From positions 1-35,446 of the forward strand of contig DHHC01000047.1 of NCBI GenBank assembly GCA_002403095.1: a DNA stretch of 35,446 nucleotides, read 5' to 3'. The stretch comes from Leptolinea sp. UBA4782. GTDB lineage: Bacteria > Chloroflexota > Anaerolineae > Anaerolineales > Anaerolineaceae. Below, piece after piece: positions 7,927 through 15,534 of the stretch. The position numbers and the translations under genes are program-made. How positions within the stretch are numbered: position 1 is the stretch's first letter; every line of letters begins with the position of its first letter. The notes beneath the pieces were generated by a model. The model did not search any database, had not been told where the DNA came from, and saw only the letters and a program-made list of their open reading frames with translations.

Positions 7927-9209
7927 TGGCTGAGACTGTTACCATGCCCAAACTGGGCTTTGATATGGCTGAAGGCACCCTGGTACGCTGGGTGATCAAA
8001 GAAGGGGAGCCTGTCACCAAAGGCGATGTACTGGCAGAAATTGAAACCGATAAGGCTACTGTTGAGGTGCAATCCAGCGCTGAGGGGATCGTATATCGAC
8101 ACCTGGTACCAGCTGGCGAAGTTGTCCCGGTGGGTAACCCCATTGCAGTCGTGGCTGCGCCCGGCGAGCAGGTTGACGAAAGCCAGCTTACTGGCAACAA
8201 ACCTGAACAGACCCCCCAGCCTGAACCTGAGAAGCAGGAGGTTGCCAGCGTGGAGCAAAAACAACCGGCTGCCAGCGTGGAGCAGAAACAACCGGCTGCA
8301 GCGCCAGTCGTGGTGGATGCTGAGATGCTGCGTATTTCTCCTATTGCCAGGCGCATGATTATGGAAAACAACCTCAGTCTGGAAGGGGTTATAGGATCCG
8401 GACCGGGCGGGAGGATCGTGAAAAAAGATATTGAAAAATTGCTGCAGCGCCGGCGTGAACCAGTTGCAGCACCGGCAGAGTTCTATAAACCGGCAGTTCC
8501 TGCATTTACCCCGGGAATCATTCCGGCTGATGAGATGATCGAGGTTAACCGGCTGCGGGCAGCTATCGGCCGCCGCATGGTCGAATCGCACAATGAAATT
8601 CCGCATTTCTATGTGACCCATGAGTACAATGTTGCTTCTTTGCTGGACATCCGGAAACAGGTCAATGCTGTCCTGCCGGAAGAAGAAAAGGTATCTGTCA
8701 ACGATTTCGTCATCAAGGCAACTGCCCTGGCGCTGCGCCAGTATCCCGGCCTGAATGCCGTCTTGAAGGAGGAAAAGATCATCCGCAAGGGGCATGTCAA
8801 TATCGGGGTGGCAGTGGCTGTTGAAGGCGGGCTGCTGACAGTGGTGGTGAAAGACGCAGACCAGAAACCGCTGCGCCTGATATCAAAGGAAGTTAAAGAG
8901 ATGGTTGCCCGGGTTCGCTTCGGTAAGGTGCGTCCGGAAGATATCGAGGGGTCCACCTTCTCGATCAGCAACCTGGGCATGTTCGATGTGGAGCATTTCA
9001 TTGCCATCATCAACCCGCCCGAAGCGGCTATCCTGGCGGTGGGTTCTGCCAGGGAAATGCCGGTCGTTAAAGACGGGATTGTACAGGTTGGAACCCGCAT
9101 GCGGGCAACGCTTTCTGCCGACCACCGTATCACAGACGGGGCTGAAGCAGCCCAATTCCTGCAAGCGCTGGCCAGGTGGATCGAAAATCCAGCCGGCATG
9201 CTGATGTAA
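7926..9209 (+). CDS. 2-oxoacid dehydrogenase E2, dihydrolipoamide acyltransferase
   Basis: Core acyltransferase of the complex, carrying the acyl group on a lipoyl-lysine to CoA. Order of domains in 427 aa: one lipoyl domain with the lipoylation site EIETDKATVEV (Lys43); an Ala/Pro/Gln-rich flexible linker (about 80-135) containing a perfect 9-residue tandem repeat; a peripheral-subunit-binding domain (ISPIARRMIMENNL ... GSGPGGRIVKKDI); then the catalytic domain with the active-site motif DHRITDGAEAAQFL near the C-terminus. AAGGAGG lies 7 nt before the ATG, inside the E1beta 3' end. No lipoamide dehydrogenase (E3) gene follows; a terminator closes the operon. Confidence 0.95.
   Translation: MAETVTMPKLGFDMAEGTLVRWVIKEGEPVTKGDVLAEIETDKATVEVQSSAEGIVYRHLVPAGEVVPVGNPIAVVAAPGEQVDESQLTGNKPEQTPQPEPEKQEVASVEQKQPAASVEQKQPAAAPVVVDAEMLRISPIARRMIMENNLSLEGVIGSGPGGRIVKKDIEKLLQRRREPVAAPAEFYKPAVPAFTPGIIPADEMIEVNRLRAAIGRRMVESHNEIPHFYVTHEYNVASLLDIRKQVNAVLPEEEKVSVNDFVIKATALALRQYPGLNAVLKEEKIIRKGHVNIGVAVAVEGGLLTVVVKDADQKPLRLISKEVKEMVARVRFGKVRPEDIEGSTFSISNLGMFDVEHFIAIINPPEAAILAVGSAREMPVVKDGIVQVGTRMRATLSADHRITDGAEAAQFLQALARWIENPAGMLM
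8244..8297 (+). repeat. 27 bp tandem repeat in the E2 linker
   Basis: Two adjacent 27 bp units differing at a single base, each encoding ASVEQKQPA (residues 107-124). They lie in the interdomain linker, where length changes are tolerated, and look like a recent slippage or unequal-exchange duplication. Confidence 0.9.
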
Positions 9210-9217
9210 AAATTAGA

Positions 9218-9245
9218 AAACCCGCTCAGGTAACTGGGCGGGTTT
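9218..9245 (+). terminator. Intrinsic terminator after the dehydrogenase operon
   Basis: Arms AAACCCGCTCAG and CTGGGCGGGTTT around a GTAA loop, a 12 bp stem with one T-G wobble. It starts 8 nt after the E2 stop and ends in TTT with a further T-rich tail. Confidence 0.8.
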
Positions 9246-9331
9246 CATTATTAAGAAAAAGGGGTAGGTTTTATATGAATGTATGGTAATAATCAGGCAT
9301 TTACTGGTTCAGGTAATTGATGATGGTGATA

Positions 9332-9361
9332 TTGATAAAAAAAGTATTTAAGCGCTAGAAT
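9332..9361 (+). promoter_or_regulatory. Promoter of the MFS transporter gene
   Basis: TTGATA, 18 bp, TAGAAT, located 66 bp before the MFS ATG. Five of six matches in each hexamer. Confidence 0.5.
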
Positions 9362-9427
9362 AATTGTAATCTTTACAGCTATCTTTTTTCTCCCGACAGG
9401 GTTATTCATTCAAAGGAGACTCATCTG

Positions 9428-10660
9428 ATGAAAGAAGAAAAATATCGAGTGTATGGTTACCGCTTTGTTGTATTAGGGGTATTCATGCTCATCAATGCTG
9501 CAATCCAAATCCTTTGGATTTGCTTTGCTCCAATTACAGGTCCTGCCGCAGAATATTATGGTGTATCAGAAATGTCCATTGGCTTTCTAGCCATGTCTTT
9601 CATGTTTGTTTACATTCCCATTTCGATGCCTGTGTCATGGGTAATTGACAAACTGGGTTACCACAAATCTGTCAGCATTGGTGCATTGATCATGGCAGTT
9701 TTCGGGTTGTTACGCGGATTGCTTTCTGCGAACTTCTCCTTTGTTCTGGTTTCAACAATTGGATTGGCAATCGCCCAACCTTTCATGATGAATTCTATCA
9801 GCACTGTGGCAGCTAAGTGGTTTCCTATGAAAGAGCGAGCAACTGTGGGAGGGCTGGCTACCATAGCCAGTTTTTTGGGTATTGCGATTGGGGAAGTGGT
9901 ATCGCCGATGCTATTCCTGCGTTATGGTATCCATACTATGTTAATGATCTATGGAGTAATCTCGTTAGTTTCTGCGGTATTATTTGTGACCTTTAACCGC
10001 GAAGCGCCCCCAACACCACCCTGCCCTGAAGGACAAGAAACTCGTGCTTTAATGATGGATGGGTTGAAAGATATGTTGAAAATGAAAGACATGTGGATTT
10101 TGCTGGCACTTTTTCTGGTGGGCATGGGTGTTTTTAATGGAATCTCCACCTGGATCGAAGGAATTGTCCGTTCGCGGGGATTCACCATCAGCCAGGCGGG
10201 AAATCTTGGGGGAGTGCTGCTGTTAGGCGGGGTTATAGGGGCAGCGATTATTCCCTTGCTTTCTGATAGGCTTCATAAACGTAAGGTATTCTTGATGCTG
10301 GGTTTGATCCTGGCAATTCCAGGGTTGGTGGGAGTATCGTTTGCCACTTCATACAATTTGCTTGTCGCTTCTTTCTTTGCTTTGGGTTTCTTCTTGATGA
10401 GCCTGGCTCCAGTTGGCTACCAGTATGGTGCTGAGATCACATTTCCATCACCTGAAGGAACATCCAACGGACTTCTGAATCTGGCAGGACAGCTGTCAGT
10501 TGTGTTTATTTTTAGCATGGAAGCATTCAGGTCAATGGATGGGTCATATTCTGTTTCACTGATTGGCATGATGGTGATGATGGTAGCAGCAGCCCTGCTC
10601 GTGTCCCGCTTAAGTAAGTCAAAAGTGGAAATTGAGGATGTCAGCATGGCAGTAGAGTAG
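9428..10660 (+). CDS. Major facilitator superfamily transporter
   Basis: A 410 aa polytopic membrane protein with about 12 hydrophobic helices in two halves and a central cytoplasmic loop (about 190-220, NREAPPTPPCPEGQETRAL). Short Arg/Lys-containing loops between helices 2-3 (DKLGYHKS) and 8-9 (SDRLHKRK) are the usual MFS signature positions. Overall style resembles the FLVCR/DIRC2-like and oxalate/formate-like branches, but the substrate cannot be assigned. AAGGAG lies 9 nt before the ATG. It has its own promoter and is isolated by the terminator upstream, so it is a single-gene unit. Slightly more AT-rich than the dehydrogenase genes. Confidence 0.88.
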   Translation: MKEEKYRVYGYRFVVLGVFMLINAAIQILWICFAPITGPAAEYYGVSEMSIGFLAMSFMFVYIPISMPVSWVIDKLGYHKSVSIGALIMAVFGLLRGLLSANFSFVLVSTIGLAIAQPFMMNSISTVAAKWFPMKERATVGGLATIASFLGIAIGEVVSPMLFLRYGIHTMLMIYGVISLVSAVLFVTFNREAPPTPPCPEGQETRALMMDGLKDMLKMKDMWILLALFLVGMGVFNGISTWIEGIVRSRGFTISQAGNLGGVLLLGGVIGAAIIPLLSDRLHKRKVFLMLGLILAIPGLVGVSFATSYNLLVASFFALGFFLMSLAPVGYQYGAEITFPSPEGTSNGLLNLAGQLSVVFIFSMEAFRSMDGSYSVSLIGMMVMMVAAALLVSRLSKSKVEIEDVSMAVE

Positions 10661-10864
10661 GATAGGCTCTATGTGCAAGGTTCACCATCTTTACTCCATG
10701 TAGAATAAATCAAACCAGGCAGGGAGTATGATCAAAAGACAATGAGACTGGCCTGGAGTACCGGGCGAGAATTTTTAAACAACCTGCAGGCTGGGTTTAA
10801 TTTATTGAAAACTCCGCCTGTTTTTCATAAAATAAATGTATGGCCTTTACTTGAGGAGGTTGCC

Positions 10865-11979
10865 ATGCAAAATCTGAAAGTACCATCCGGGAATTACTGG
10901 ATCTGGCTGAAGTGGAAGTAGGGGGATCCAATGCATGGGATATCCAGGTTCATGACCAGCGTTTTTATGACAGGATCATTCGGGATACAACTCTCGGCCT
11001 GGGAGAATCTTACATGGATGGCTGGTGGGATTGTGAAGCGCTTGACCAGCTCATCACGCGTTTATTAAGAAAAGACCTGGACCAGAAGATCAGGCAAAGC
11101 CCGAGCTATGCCCTGCAGGTGCTGAGAGCCAGGCTGTTCAACAGCCAATCGTACTCGCGCGCATTCGAGGTTGGGATCAAGCATTACGACCTCGGTAACG
11201 ACCTGTACCGGGCAATGCTCGATAAGCGGCTTGTGTATACCTGCGCTTACTGGAAAGGTGCCAAGAGCCTGGATGAAGCCCAGGAGGCAAAACTCGATCT
11301 GGTCTGCCGCAAGATTGGGGCAAAACCGGGCATGAAGATCCTCGAACTGGGCTGTGGTTGGGGAAGTTTTGCCAAATATGCTGCCGAGAAATACGGCGTG
11401 TCTGTACTGGGTGTGACCGTATCCAAAGAACAGGTTGCCCTGGGGACTGAGCTATGCAAGGGTTTGCCGGTGGAATTGCGCCTGCAGGATTACCGCGATG
11501 TAACCGGGACGTTTGATGCAGTTATTTCGATCGGGGTGATGGAGCATGTTGGGTACAAGAACTACCACACCTATATGGAAGTGGTCGATCGCTGCCTCAA
11601 AGAAGATGGCATCGGCTTTGTACATACCATTGGCAGCAACCGGACCATCAAAGCCGGTGAACCCTGGACCAATAAATACATTTTCCCGAACGGGATGCTG
11701 CCTTCCATTGCCGGGTTGGGCAAAGCCCTGGAAAAGGACTTTATGATGGAAGACTGGCACAATTTCGGACCGTATTATGACCCAACCCTGATGGCCTGGT
11801 ACGCGAATTTCGAGGAAGCCTGGCCGCAATTACAACCTAAGTATGGCGACCGGTTCTTCCGCATGTGGAAATATTACCTGTTATCCAGTGCAGGCGGGTT
11901 CCGCTCTCGCCACCAGCAGCTCTGGCAGATCGTGTTCACCCGCAGGGGGCAGCTGCAGCCGGATTGCCGGTTGAGCTAA
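10865..11979 (+). CDS. cfa: Cyclopropane-fatty-acyl-phospholipid synthase, frameshifted near the N-terminus
   Basis: SAM-dependent enzyme that converts unsaturated phospholipid acyl chains to cyclopropane (or methyl-branched) chains at the membrane surface. Motifs along the protein: LGLGESYMDGWW, VYTCAYWK (the active-site region Cys of CFA synthases), the SAM-binding motif ILELGCGWGSFAKYAAEKYG, GVMEHVG, PWTNKYIFPNG and MEDWHNFGPYYDPTLMAWY. The natural start is ATG 10865 with GAGGAGG 4 nt upstream, giving MQNLKV; the conserved continuation TIRELLDLAEVEVGG is in another frame. One base is missing around 10880-10884 (GTACC where GTNACC restores the frame). Without repair only a GTG at 10912, lacking an SD, could start a 355 aa product. 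Serine replaces the second E. coli cysteine region (YLLSSAGGFRSR). Confidence 0.9.
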
Positions 11980-11987
11980 GGGGCAGC

Positions 11988-12938
11988 ATGTATAATGCAG
12001 ATGTGATCATCGTTGGGGCAGGACCAGCTGGCTCCGCCTGTGCCTGGAAATTGAAGCAGTATGGCATGCGGGCGCTGCTGCTGGATAAGGAACCCTTCCC
12101 GCGGTTGAAATCCTGTGCCGGTTGGATCACCCCGGGTGTGCTGGGGGACCTGCAGATTAACCCTGGGAACTACCCGCACGGCTTGACCCACTTTTCACGT
12201 TACCTTATCACAATCAAGAAAATGCGTTTCCGCTTGAAGACAAATCAGTACGCCATCCGGCGCATCGAATTTGACAGCTGGCTGCTGCAGCGTTCGGAGG
12301 CAGAATTTGCTGTGCACCAGGTCAGGCAGATTGAGAAGAACGATAATGGTTTCGTGATCGACGGCAGGTTTTCTGCCATGTACCTGGTAGGGGCGGGCGG
12401 CACGAATTGCCCGGTTTACTAGGCTTTTTTCCAGGAACTCATACCCAGAAACCATAAGCGGTTGATCCTGGCGATGGAAGAGGAATTTCCATACCCTGTG
12501 GCAGACACTGCCTGCCGGTTGTGGTTCTTCCAGCATAGCTTGCGCGGTTACGCCTGGTACGTGCCCAAAGCGGGCGGGTATGTCAATGTTGGGGTTGGCA
12601 GTACAGCGGATGGGTTATGGAATAGCGGGCAAAACCTGAAACATCACTGGGAGCTGCTTACCCGGAAGCTGGAAGCTGACGGGTTGGTAACAGGGCACAC
12701 ATTCCATCCCATCGGGCACAGTTATTACGTACGTGGTGATGTATCCCAGCCACGGATCGGGAATGCTTTCCTGGCTGGTGATGCGCTCGGGCTGGCAACC
12801 AGGGATATGGGGGAGGGCATCAGTGCAGCCATCCAGAGCGGGCTGCGGGCGGCAGATGCAATTGTTACAGGGGGCAACTATTCGGTTGATTCTATCCCGC
12901 GATATTCATTGCCGGCCTTGTTGGGGTGGAGGGGGTGA
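11988..12938 (+). pseudogene. Geranylgeranyl-reductase-like FAD flavoprotein with an in-frame amber codon
   Basis: Family members are FAD-dependent reductases of isoprenoid chains or related oxidoreductases. The N-terminal Rossmann motif VIIVGAGPAGSACAWKLKQYG, the KSCAGWITPGVL segment, VGAGGTNCPVY and a second FAD motif AFLAGDALGLATRDMGEGISAAIQ are all present. The frame is continuous from ATG 11988 to TGA 12936-12938 (316 codons) except for TAG at 12420-12422, directly after NCPVY; sequence on the other side (AFFQELIPRNHKRLILAMEEEF) carries on the same protein. ATG 11988 is preceded by AAGGGG. It begins 8 nt after cfa and was surely cotranscribed with it. As written it is a nonsense mutant; sequence error or readthrough are alternatives. 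The 3' end abuts the left repeat of the island, so C-terminal loss is possible. Confidence 0.85.
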
Positions 12939-12941
12939 AGT

Positions 12942-13048
12942 TTTTATAGAAGCTGATCACAATAAGCAAAAACGTAAAGAAATAGTAAGATCAAATGTCT
13001 CTTTAGTACATCTATCTACTCATTTGACGGAGTTGAATTTGTGTTTGA
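12942..13048 (+). repeat. Left 107 bp direct repeat of the island
   Basis: 105 of 107 bases identical to 20556-20662 in the same orientation (differences at 12971 and 13030). It begins 3 nt after the stop codon of the reductase gene. Read on the minus strand it contains a remnant of the last codons of the sulfatase-fold gene found at the other copy (NTNST-SNE-stop), here without any gene upstream. Confidence 0.95.
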
Positions 13049-13175
13049 TCGTCAGGGAATATATCGAGATCCTATCATGAGCAAAGTAGGCAGTTAAAAG
13101 TTAAATATACACGGCTTTGAATAATCACCTACCAGTTTAATCAATTTCGCCGAATTTATTGGAGATTTAAAAACA

Positions 13176-13205
13176 TTGACATTAATCCAGTCGATGGACT
13201 ATAAT
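13176..13205 (+). promoter_or_regulatory. Consensus sigma70 promoter of the island regulator
   Basis: TTGACA, 18 bp, TATAAT: both hexamers perfect. The predicted start near 13212 leaves only about 17 nt before the ATG at 13229, with no clear SD, so initiation is close to leaderless. Confidence 0.75.
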
Positions 13206-13223
13206 ATTTTCGTATCTTTCGGA
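13204..13223 (+). promoter_or_regulatory. Candidate operator, copy 1 (regulator promoter)
   Basis: ATATTTTCGTATCTTTCGGA overlaps the -10 end and the transcription start. It matches 17 of 20 bases with 13952-13971 upstream of DegV and contains two TTTCG units 9 bp apart; flanking ATTTTC/GAAAAT also gives partial dyad symmetry. Probable autoregulatory site. Confidence 0.5.
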
Positions 13224-13228
13224 AAATT

Positions 13229-13939
13229 ATGAAGAAGAATCTTACTCACCGCCAACAACAATTTTTGGGCCAATTCCTGGATATCTATCGGGAAATGGAA
13301 CATTCCGTACACTATGCGACGGTTGCCGGACGTTTGGGCATTGGCAAAGTAACGGCTTATGAGATGCTGCGTCTGCTAGAAGAACATGGACTCGTACGAG
13401 CAGAGTATGAGACGAACCAGGATCAACGCGGACCAGGTCGTTCATCTGTTTTATTCTATCCAACCATCGAAGCTAATCGAGTGATGAATGTACTAGTTGG
13501 CAATTCCATCGATAATAAAGATTGGGTAGAAGTCAAAGGACAGATCTTACAACAACTGCGAGAAGGGAAAGCTGGTGGTTACGAAGAGATGCTTTCCAAC
13601 CTATTGGCACACATACCCGAGAGACGTTCTCCCTTAATTCTTGTTACAGAACTAATTACTGCTGTGATTTTAATGATGAGATCGATTCAGGATGCACCTG
13701 AAATCCACGCGATTCTGGAGCGATTGCAGCAGATCGGATTACCTCAAAAAATCAGCTTGAATGTAATGAGTGGTATCGCAATGTTTTTATCCGTCATGGA
13801 GAATACTAATCGCCGGTCTTCCACGTTTCTGCTTGCTCAAATCAGCCGGTATGAGGATGCACTTTCCCAATTGAGTGAAGAAAGCCGGCGACAATTGGGC
13901 GAGTTCACACGGGAAGTGGTCCAAATCCTTTCCAGTTAA
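13229..13939 (+). CDS. Winged-helix transcriptional regulator of the island
   Basis: A 236 aa protein with an N-terminal winged helix (about residues 8-70: VAGRLGIGKVTAYEMLRLLEEHGLV, wing with the Gly/Arg-rich RGPGRSSVLFYPT). A mostly helical C-terminal domain (about 95-235) without recognisable cofactor motifs suits ligand binding or dimerisation. I do not place it in a named family beyond MarR/LexA-like wHTH. First gene of the island, behind a consensus promoter and 43 bp before DegV. The same 20 bp motif lies at its own promoter and before DegV, which points to control of both by this protein. A fatty-acid-type effector would fit the neighbours but is a guess. Confidence 0.8.
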   Translation: MKKNLTHRQQQFLGQFLDIYREMEHSVHYATVAGRLGIGKVTAYEMLRLLEEHGLVRAEYETNQDQRGPGRSSVLFYPTIEANRVMNVLVGNSIDNKDWVEVKGQILQQLREGKAGGYEEMLSNLLAHIPERRSPLILVTELITAVILMMRSIQDAPEIHAILERLQQIGLPQKISLNVMSGIAMFLSVMENTNRRSSTFLLAQISRYEDALSQLSEESRRQLGEFTREVVQILSS

Positions 13940-13951
13940 TTTTTTTGACTG

Positions 13952-13971
13952 ATATTTTCGTTATTTTCGGA
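13952..13971 (+). promoter_or_regulatory. Candidate operator, copy 2 (before DegV)
   Basis: ATATTTTCGTTATTTTCGGA matches the motif at the regulator promoter in 17 of 20 positions and lies just after a TTGACT (13945-13950) and before the DegV SD. It could repress a second promoter internal to the operon. Confidence 0.5.
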
Positions 13972-13982
13972 TAGGAGATAAG

Positions 13983-14834
13983 ATGACCAAGATAGCAATT
14001 TTAACAGACAGTACAGCTAACCTTCCAGCGGAATGGATAAAACAATACAACATTCGGGTGATTCCGCTCAAGATTCATTGGGGAAACGATACGTTTCTCG
14101 ACGGTGTGGATATTACGCCTAATGAGTTCTACGCGCGATTGACTCACAGCAAGTTCCTTCCCACCACTTCACAACCGTCTCCCCAAGATTTTCTCCAGGC
14201 TTTCGAAAGCCTGGCCGATCAAGCGGATGGCATTGTCGTTCCGTTGATTTCCTCTGGCATCAGCGGCTCGGTGAATTCAGCTCAAGCTGCAGCCCGTCTC
14301 TTTACCCGAGTGCCAGTGGAGATTATCGACACTCACATCACTTCGATGGGACAAGTGTTGATTATCCTTGCCGCCGCAAGAGCAGCGGAACAAGGAAAGT
14401 CCCTGGAAGAAGTAAGACGTGCAGCCGATGAAGTCGTTAAGCGCTTGCATGTCTTTTTTGCTGTGGATACCTTAGAATATTTACATCGTGGTGGAAGGAT
14501 TAATGGGGCATCCCGTTATCTGGGAACTGCACTCGATATCAAGCCCATCCTGTTTTTTAACTCCGAAGGCAAAATTGATGCATTGGAACGCGTGCGCACC
14601 AAGCGAAAAGCTTTACAACGCCTGATTACTCTTGCGGAACAGCAAGCAATCGGACACCCTGTCCATGTAGGGATTGTGCATGCAAACGTTCCTCGGGCCG
14701 CACAAGAATTCCGGGATGAAGCAGAAAAACACCTGAAATGTAAGGAAATTTTTACCGTTGAGTTTAGCCCGGTCATTGGCGTTCATGTAGGGCCGGGAAC
14801 GATTGGTATTGCGATATATACAGAAGATCAATAA
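13983..14834 (+). CDS. DegV family fatty-acid-binding protein, first copy
   Basis: DegV/FakB proteins hold a fatty acid in a deep pocket; in Firmicutes they present it to the kinase FakA to make acyl-phosphate. This 283 aa protein has the hallmark segments ILTDSTANLP (residues 5-14), FLPTTSQPSPQDF (about 59-71), ISSGISGSVNSA, EYLHRGGRI and the C-terminal GVHVGPGTIG. SD AGGAG lies 5 nt before the ATG. It is the second gene of the island and has a same-length paralogue at 17784. No FakA-like kinase is seen in the window, so a lipid carrier role without FakA, or with FakA encoded elsewhere, remains open. Confidence 0.93.
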   Translation: MTKIAILTDSTANLPAEWIKQYNIRVIPLKIHWGNDTFLDGVDITPNEFYARLTHSKFLPTTSQPSPQDFLQAFESLADQADGIVVPLISSGISGSVNSAQAAARLFTRVPVEIIDTHITSMGQVLIILAAARAAEQGKSLEEVRRAADEVVKRLHVFFAVDTLEYLHRGGRINGASRYLGTALDIKPILFFNSEGKIDALERVRTKRKALQRLITLAEQQAIGHPVHVGIVHANVPRAAQEFRDEAEKHLKCKEIFTVEFSPVIGVHVGPGTIGIAIYTEDQ

Positions 14835-14851
14835 CCCTAAAGGAGGTTGAT

Positions 14852-15147
14852 ATGCGTACCTTGTTTGAACGAGGTTTCCTGGTAGGAATCGGATTACTAT
14901 CCATGACTTACGAGAAAACCTAAAAATCGTAGATGAACTGACCCGGCGAGGTGAGGTTCAGAAGGATAAGGCGAAAGAATGGGTCGATAGGCTAGTTCAA
15001 CGCGGTGAAGATGAACGTCAGGGTTTACGTAAACTGATCCGTGATGAGGTGAAGAGCACCTTGGATGAACTAAGCCTGGTTACAAAACAAGATTTCCTGG
15101 ACTTGTCTGCCAGGATAGACACTCTTGGGAAGCAAGAAAAAGCATAA
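14852..15147 (+). pseudogene. Phasin-like small helical protein, frameshifted
   Basis: A strong SD (AAAGGAGG, 14839-14846) precedes ATG 14852. The frame reads MRTLFERGFLVGIGLLSMTYEKT then stops; the continuation KIVDELTRRGEVQKDKAKEW and on to DLSARIDTLGKQEKA lies one frame over and ends at 15147. One extra base near 14921 (ACCTAA to ACCNTAA) joins them into a 98 aa protein. The product is an amphipathic, charged helix with a short hydrophobic start, resembling small phasin-like/polyhydroxyalkanoate-granule-type proteins. Such proteins coat lipid surfaces, which suits the DegV and patatin neighbours, but the family call is by feel. The lesion may be real or a C-run sequencing error. Confidence 0.6.
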
Positions 15148-15164
15148 GTGATTGGAGATAAACA

Positions 15165-15293
15165 ATGAGGTTCTTACTCACTCATTCCTGGCTTATTGTT
15201 GTTGGCTTGCTCACCACGGTCGGAACCATCAGCTTGCGGTATGCCCACCAGGAAAACCGCTGGACGATCCACAAACTGCCATGGCAATGGTAG
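15165..15293 (+). CDS. Small putative membrane protein (42 aa)
   Basis: ATG 15165 has GGAG 7 nt upstream, and the ORF ends with TAG at 15291-15293. It encodes one hydrophobic segment (WLIVVGLLTTVGTISL) followed by a basic/aromatic tail ending HKLPWQW. Same strand and operon spacing as its neighbours (17 nt after the phasin-like stop). No family is recognised; it could be a genuine single-pass small protein or the head of a longer broken gene. Confidence 0.45.
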   Translation: MRFLLTHSWLIVVGLLTTVGTISLRYAHQENRWTIHKLPWQW

Positions 15294-15335
15294 TGACCTC
15301 TTATAGACGCAGATTGAGTCCTTTTTGGGTATGTC

Positions 15336-15476
15336 ATGAATCCAACCATCAACAACCCTTTCGTGTATGGATACCTGCTGTTCCTATTTAGCCTAAGGTT
15401 GCCCTGGCGTGGTATTTGGATTGGTGGAAGAAAAAATGATCCTGGGCTGGGTTATTTTGTTAAGAGATTCAATTGA
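15336..15476 (+). CDS. Small hypothetical ORF (46 aa), low support
   Basis: ATG to TGA reading MNPTINNPFVYGYLLFLFSL then a basic, Gly-rich tail. A hydrophobic stretch is present but no SD is visible. It fills the gap between the 42 aa ORF and the radical SAM gene. It may be chance, or debris of a decayed gene. Confidence 0.2.
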   Translation: MNPTINNPFVYGYLLFLFSLRLPWRGIWIGGRKNDPGLGYFVKRFN

Positions 15477-15534
15477 ACCTCAAATGAGCCAGCGGATAAT
15501 GCGCACAATTAAACGATCTACATGGAGGTAGCGA

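Noticed and set aside
7800..8795. 331 aa open frame on the minus strand antisense to E1beta/E2
   Set aside because: It overlaps two clearly conserved genes, has no family motifs, and arises from the codon bias of the real strand.
10790..10830. Possible terminator after the MFS gene (CAGGC ... GCCTG then T5)
   Set aside because: Only a 5 bp stem with a loop of more than 20 bases; too weak to call.
12420..12422. Pyrrolysine or programmed amber readthrough in the reductase
   Set aside because: Nothing in the window supports a recoding system, and nearby one-base lesions make mutation or sequence error more likely.
12733..13080. 115 aa plus-strand frame crossing from the reductase into the left repeat
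   Set aside because: Out of frame with the reductase motifs and ends in repeat and intergenic DNA; coincidental.
13049..13228. Small RNA or riboswitch between the left repeat and the regulator
   Set aside because: Apart from the promoter and operator motif no stable stem or known motif was seen.
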